64,000 bases of DNA from assembly GCF_032854445.1 (NCBI RefSeq), contig NC_088301.1:14816281-14880280 (forward strand). Direction: 5' to 3'. The stretch's first letter is position 1. Each line of letters opens with the position of its first letter. Origin of the DNA: Liolophura sinensis. Its lineage: Eukaryota > Mollusca > Polyplacophora > Chitonida > Chitonidae. Below the pieces are notes generated by a model. The model was given only the letters and a program-made list of their open reading frames with translations. It was not told where the DNA came from and searched no databases. The translations under genes were made by a program, and so were the position numbers. Positions 59,163 through 64,000 of the stretch are shown here, piece after piece.

Positions 59163-59400
59163 CTGTTATGTGTCACGGGTTACACGTGGGTTACAGTGAC
59201 AGAAATAACCACAGACTGGCTCATAATAAGACCTAAAGTACGGTGTTACTACATGAGCTTGGCGATGATTCACATTGTCTCGAACACAGGATAATAGTTT
59301 TTATTAGCTTTTATATTTATGCTTCTTGGCTATCTGTGTTTCGTATCCCTCAAAAGCAGACTCATTCCGCAATATTAAGGTTTCCAGCCATGAAATTTTT
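59163..59400 (+). repeat. Duplicated segment, copy 2
   Basis: See 52510-52745. Contains CTGTTATGTGTCACGGG and AAGTACGGTGTTACTACATG. The ORF over this stretch (59022-59294) is not conserved in copy 1. Confidence 0.75.
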
Positions 59401-59750
59401 TCAACAGCTTTCATTAGCTCTCATATTTATGTTTCTACATAAATTTTGGTAGTTTACGCGGATCGATCTAACGCCACACTGGTCGGATATCTCATAATTT
59501 TGTGGGCTTAAAACGTCTTTGTATATGTACTCGCCTGAGTAGCTATGCAGAGAAGCAACATTTCGAAGGAAATGAGCGACATTTCACATGCACTGCTCTA
59601 TGTAGGGCTACTGAATTCAAGTGCATTCAAGCGCTAGAAAAACGTAGAGGTTGAATTAAAAACCAGGAAGTACCCTTATACATGTTACGGCATGTAGATT
59701 CCATGGACAAGAACACTGTTCCATTAAATGCAACTCAGTGTGACAAGTGA

Positions 59751-59885
59751 GGCCTCCGTGCCCGAGGTGGTTAGCACGCCAGCGCGCCGCAATGACCCAG
59801 GAGTCTATTACCAATGCGGTCGCTAAGAGTTAAAACCAGACTATGTTGGTCGAGGGTTTCGCTCGGGCTCCGTGGCAATCTACTC
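59751..59885 (+). mobile_element. SINE head with tRNA-like promoter
   Basis: GGCCTCCGTGCCCGAGGTGG, TTAGCACGCCAGCG, AATGACCCAGGAGTC and AATGCGGTCGCTAAGAG. The A-box region is preserved and the B box is mutated (GAGTTAAAACC). Core and tail lost after about 59885. Confidence 0.8.
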
Positions 59886-60113
59886 TAATCACGAAGGCAC
59901 TACGAGAAGTAGTCATTTTTGAAAAACTACTGTAGTGGAAGTCAGTGTGAAAAAATTAAGGCGTTAACTGTAGGTGGTTCGTTAAAAACTCAAAACGTCT
60001 CACTGAGCTACTTAGACCCTCAAATACACGTACAGTATTGAGTACTTGGGATTTCCCCACTCTGTATAAGGCAATCCCTCAGTCGGATTTAATTGGTAGA
60101 ATTTCATCACTAA

Positions 60114-60600
60114 TTGTATGGATTTTTTAACAAACTGGGTTACTGCTACATTAACGTCAAAGGCAACGAAGCCTTCTTCAGTCCCAATACATACATAGGT
60201 TACCATTCATGGGATGTTTCCGTGTTCATTGAGCTGCTTGAATTTCTCATTAATAACATCTGTGTGAAATTCTGGGAAACCATATATCAAGAGTCTATAG
60301 GTATTCCCATGGGTACAAATTGTGGCCTATACCTGTTCTCATATGACTACGACTATATGAAGAAACCAGCAAGAGTAATTGACAGCAGTATACCGAAGGG
60401 TCCTGCATATGACGTGTACATATCTCGCCTATTAGGTATACCCTGCGTGTTGTGAGACGATTTCAATCAATGTCACAAGCTTTTACTGCAAAAACTAATG
60501 AGTTAAGGTTATTTTATCAAACACCTTCACTCCAAATTTTTTAAGTTTTACCATGAATAGTATTCTCTTTAAGTAATTATGGTCAGAGGGTTGAGAATCT
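60114..60600 (+). pseudogene. Penelope-like reverse transcriptase fragment
   Basis: A 113-codon ORF contains GNEAFFSPN, FLINNICVKFWETIYQES, IGIPMGTNCG and PKGPAYDVYIS, matching Penelope-type RT around the fingers/palm motif (FQ..GIPMGTNCAPLLADLFL). About eight residues after TNC are deleted, joining directly to GLYLFSYD, which removes part of the palm. Past the stop, frames with FKFYHEYS show the thumb region. No endonuclease part is visible. Inactive relic. Confidence 0.75.
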
Positions 60601-60684
60601 CTGCGCCCCGACTTCATGATTGTGTTTTGTTCCGCTTAATCGTGGCCTAAAGACCATATGTTTATTGTGATAAATTAGATCGCC

Positions 60685-60900
60685 ACGTTGAATACATGAA
60701 CAGTACAAACTAAAGCGCAACTGAGATACATATTTTGCTATCAACAATTGATATTGCAGCATGTTACACGATTTGAATACTGATATCACTCAGTCGCCTA
60801 GAACATATCTTCCGTCTTCCCTACATCATTGAAACTGTTGACCGCTTCTCTTTTTATGATTTTGTTTTATTTTTGTACTTTATATACTTCCTTAGTTTCA
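60685..60900 (+). repeat. Dispersed repeat family 3
   Basis: TAAAGCGCAACTGAGATACAT, GCTATCAACAATTGATATTG, GAAACTGTTGACCGCTTCTC and GTACTTTATATACTTCCTTAG, as in the array copies. Confidence 0.65.
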
Positions 60901-61190
60901 TGATAATTTGTATAAAACGTCATGTTGTGAAATGGAATGAATGATTACTGCTTTACGCCACATCGGCAATATTTTAACCATATCGTGGCGAGAACAAGGT
61001 GAAAACGCGAGACTGTTAAGGTTTTTTGATATGACAATATGAACATCAAAAGCAAAACAAAAAGCACAGACATGTTTAAAATCGTATAAAAGAAAAATAA
61101 GAGTTAAAACTCGAAAACCAGGATTATAGTACATGTATAAATCTATATGTATATACATGTTTATCTATGGGTATTTATGACAATTAAAAT

Positions 61191-61835
61191 TTATATTTTA
61201 TGATATAGGCCAATGACCTTCAAATAATTTATGACAACATCGCCAACGATGCTGTCAAATAAATCATACACAGAGTTGACCGTGTAGAGACTTTGCTTAA
61301 CATGGGCAAAGTCTACACAGTCAACTAAGATATGTTTGATGCCATATTGTGCATCACATCGAACACACTCGGGAGCACTGCTCTCATCTAAGATGAAATT
61401 GTGTGTCAGATGAGAATGCCCAGTGCGACACCTCGTTAAAACTACTTGGTCTCTACGAGACATTTGACAAGTATAGGCATTGTAGCCAATGAGAGGATGG
61501 ATGGCATGCAGTTTATTGTGGATCTGCAGGTCCCATTCACCCTGCCAAAGGCGACGAATATACTTAAGAATATTAGACTTCACGTCAGAATAAGGGATTT
61601 TAACCCGAGATACGGGTTTATATAGGGCAGCTTTCGCTTCCCTGCCCACGACTGTGTTTCCATGGATACCAGTGTGACTTGGTATTCAGCAGAATATAAT
61701 ACCTTTACCTCTTTTAATTAGTTTTCGGTATTTGGCTATTATCTCAAGTATCAATGGATTTTTAAATTTATTATTCTAAATTGCCAAAAGGCAAGACAGC
61801 GAGTCGCTGCATATTACTGCCTTCTAGGCATGCCC
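61191..61835 (-). pseudogene. Non-LTR retrotransposon 3' end: RNase H and zinc-knuckle tail
   Basis: In one minus frame it reads ICSDSLSCLLAI, stop, NPLILEIIAKY, GIIFC, stop, IPSHTGIHGN and REAKAALYKP, the C-terminal half of a LINE RNase H domain. It continues open for about 150 codons to RRDQVVLTRCRTGHSHLTH, CVRCDAQYGIKHILVDC (C-x2-C-H-C knuckle) and the end at 61191. Two in-frame stops (TAG, and TGA where Trp is expected) and loss of the RT show a dead, 5'-truncated copy, probably of the I/Nimb/Jockey group. Confidence 0.8.
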
Positions 61836-61957
61836 AGAGGAAACTGTTGTGAAATGGCCTTGCGCTTATTGACCAGTTGACGGCTTGTATATGGTCTGTG
61901 TCGACATATTGAATCAGCTCGACATACTGCAGTAACAACATGTCACATTTTTTTACT

Positions 61958-62092
61958 TCATTATTTGATTGGTGTTTTACACCGTACTTAAGAATATTTT
62001 ACTTATACAACGGCGATCAGCATTATGTTGAGACGAAACCGATCAGCAAAACCCACGATCATCCTCAGATTGTTGACAATGGATAGAGAGAG
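61958..62092 (-). mobile_element. SINE copy (minus)
   Basis: TTATTTGATTGGTGTTTTACA, CTTATACAACGGCGATCAGC and CCCACGATCATCCTCAGATTG. Confidence 0.78.
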
Positions 62093-62317
62093 GTTAAGGC
62101 TATTGCCATTTAATCACAAGGACACACAACGCTGGAGTTCAAACATGGACATTGAATTTGTCGTTGACGATGGCGCTTTGCGGCAGACGACTTGTTAGAC
62201 TGGTTGTACAGTCTGAAGTTCCTTGAGGGTCGCTTGCCTTCCACCAATATGGTGTGCGTATCTCTACGTTGCACGCAGAAAATTTTTCAGTAAAATGTTA
62301 AAGGTTGAGGGTTTACT

Positions 62318-62382
62318 CGCCATGGTATAAGTGAAAACCTCTTGAATATGGCGTTAAACAATAACCAAATCAATGAATGTAT
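62318..62382 (+). mobile_element. SINE tail fragment
   Basis: GCCATGGTATAAGTGAAAACC, TGAATATGGCGTTAAACA and ACCAAATCAATGAATG. Confidence 0.6.
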
Positions 62383-62788
62383 AAATGCCGCGACAAAGAT
62401 GAGCTCCCACAGCCTGCAAAAATACAGTATATAAGACTACAGCAATAGTAAGTGCAACAACATCGACGACTATATAATGGTTATCAATGGTCACATAGAA
62501 CCAGTGAAATACGATATGTTGTATATTTACACACAAGTTATGTGGCCTGCACAAATATAGCTTGCACCAAAGTGTTCTCTTCAACATTGTATATGAACAG
62601 TCCTCATCTGAATTATCCAACTGTCACTTGACGCCAGCCAAAGCGAAACGCGAGATCAACGTCTGGGACCTGAAACTACGAGAAGTGGGACCGTTGAAGA
62701 CTTTTGAAGTATTTGGGGTGCCATGACAACAACTCTTTTTCCAGGCAACAGAAGGAAAAACATGACATCAGCCGACGAGAGTTGCGAG

Positions 62789-63092
62789 GGACCCGTGGCC
62801 GAGTATTTACAGGGCTTCCACAGTACAATGACTCAGCAGCCTCTCACCAGTGCGGTTGCAGCGAGTTAGATAATATTATTTTATTCCTCAAATTAAATTA
62901 CTCGGACTCACACAGCTTGCATAGCGGGTTTTCGTTTATACCTCCAAAAAACTTATAAAACATTGTAGTAAATCCTTAATATCCTTTGTATCATGCATGC
63001 ATGTTAGTCCCGCGTGCAATGTCCCGTTTCCTCTCACCATAAGTAAAAGATTCTGGCGAACGGCGAAAAACACCAATAAAATAGATATAAAC
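62789..63092 (+). mobile_element. SINE split by unrelated sequence
   Basis: The head at 62789-62870 (GGGACCCGTGGCCGAGTATT, CAATGACTCAGCAGCCTCTC, CAGTGCGGTTGCAGCGAG) and the tail at 63005-63092 (CCCGTTTCCTCTCACCATAA, AACACCAATAAAATAG) are separated by about 130 bp of AT-rich sequence. Confidence 0.65.
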
Positions 63093-63900
63093 TCTGTCAT
63101 AAAAAGAAACGCAAACCCCGTATTTTAGAGATTTTAATATTTAGTTTTAGGACGGCACAACTTTTTTCTTATTGAAGACAGAAGTCAGAAATTTGGCAGA
63201 ATAATAATCAAGATGGTCATGTTTAAAACTGTCTTTTTAAAAGTCATCTCACAGACACCAGTTGCTCACCAGGGGGCGTCTTCCTCAGTATCTCGTATGA
63301 CCACCACGAGCTGCAATCATGCACGGCATCTCCTTGGACAAGAACAGATAAGACGCCGGATTCTCTCCTGGGGAATGGCCCTCCACTCCTCCTGTAACGC
63401 AACGGAGAGCTGTCTGAAGCGTCTGTAGCGGTGGCTGACGTTGACCCACGTGTCGATCCAGAGTATCCCACAGGTGTTCAATAGGGTTGAAGTCTGGTGA
63501 TTTAGAGGGCCACGGCAAGACATTGACATTGGAATCCTGCAGAAAGTTCATTGCTGCACGTGCAGTATGAGGCCTGGCGTTGTCCTGTTGAAAAAGCTGT
63601 GTCTGTCGGTCAATAATCGGGAGAAGGTGAGGCTGTAACACGTGGTTGATGTAACGTTGGGCTGTCAGGTTCCCTGGAACTATCACCAAGTCTGATTTCT
63701 GGTTGTACGAGATGGCTCCCCAAACCATAACACTGCCTCCGCCAAATCTGTCCACCTGCCGGACGATGGGCGCAAAGCGTTCATGACGTCTCCCATACAC
63801 ACGCTGTCTTCCGCCGTGACGTGTCAAAAGAAAATGGAATTCATCAGAAAACCAGATGGCCTCGGACCCCCATTAATTTTCCATAAGCGACAATGTTAAC
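63093..63900 (-). pseudogene. Tc1/mariner-like transposase relic (DD34E)
   Basis: The minus frame from about 63870 reads AIWFSDEFHFLLTRHGGR (first catalytic Asp), GGGSVMVWGAIS, LFQQDNARPHTAR (second Asp) and SPDFNPIEHLWD (catalytic Glu). There are exactly 34 residues between the second Asp and the Glu, as in Tc1. A TAA lies just upstream of the first Asp. Near the end the frame slips: the family-like EEWRAIPQERIRRL is read in the next frame (63317-63529) before IAARGGHTRY returns in the first. GTCATAAAAAGAAACGC near 63097-63114 may be the terminal repeat. The N-terminal DNA-binding part would be at or beyond the window edge. Confidence 0.85.
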
Positions 63901-64000
63901 GTCTAGCGCTGTAGCTCAGTCCCAAACATTCCGTGGCCATTAAGCTTTGGTGCATACCTGGCCCAGCCTGTGAGAAAGAAGCCATAAAAATCTTGACATA

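Overview
This is animal nuclear DNA, AT-rich, with introns and many interspersed repeats. The protein families (an NMDA-type glutamate receptor and a receptor tyrosine phosphatase with EGF-like and fucolectin-type modules) point to a metazoan. The dominant repeat is a tRNA-derived SINE with a conserved core and a CACCAATCAAATAAATA-type tail. From general knowledge of such repeats this suggests a lophotrochozoan, most likely a mollusc; that placement is inference.

Left flank (1-10.6 kb): two long-armed fold-back elements and two short MITEs, then the 5' two thirds of a minus-strand gene for an NMDA receptor subunit closest to GluN3. Visible exons encode the signal peptide with the start of the amino-terminal domain, the rest of that domain, and S1 through M1-M2-M3 of the channel. 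The S2/M4 exons are not in the window, and a splice-phase mismatch implies one small unseen exon.

Middle (10.6-35.0 kb): a tandem array of nearly identical 8.4-8.8 kb units, two complete (A, B) and one truncated (C). Units A and B each carry a short plus-strand gene for a secreted cysteine-rich peptide; unit C ends before it. Unit C alone holds a solo LTR with a 4-bp target duplication and a SINE with a 13-bp target duplication, so both inserted after the array formed.

Right half (35-64 kb): Penelope-like reverse transcriptase relics, then a minus-strand gene (40604-58378) that I assembled exon by exon from splice sites and phases. It encodes a signal peptide, an EGF-like module, an F5/8C/fucolectin-like module and, past a 200-N assembly gap, the end of phosphatase domain D1 and all of D2 to the stop codon. 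D2 has lost its catalytic arginine and WPD motif, so it looks like a pseudophosphatase. Two minisatellites in this gene are built from copies of its own splice-site regions. A third, about 1.8 kb long, lies in its first intron and contains a 587-bp duplication. The last 4 kb hold Penelope, LINE (RNase H), SINE and Tc1-like remains.

The two receptor genes are probably independent neighbours; nothing in the sequence links their functions. The peptide pair is the most dynamic coding feature.
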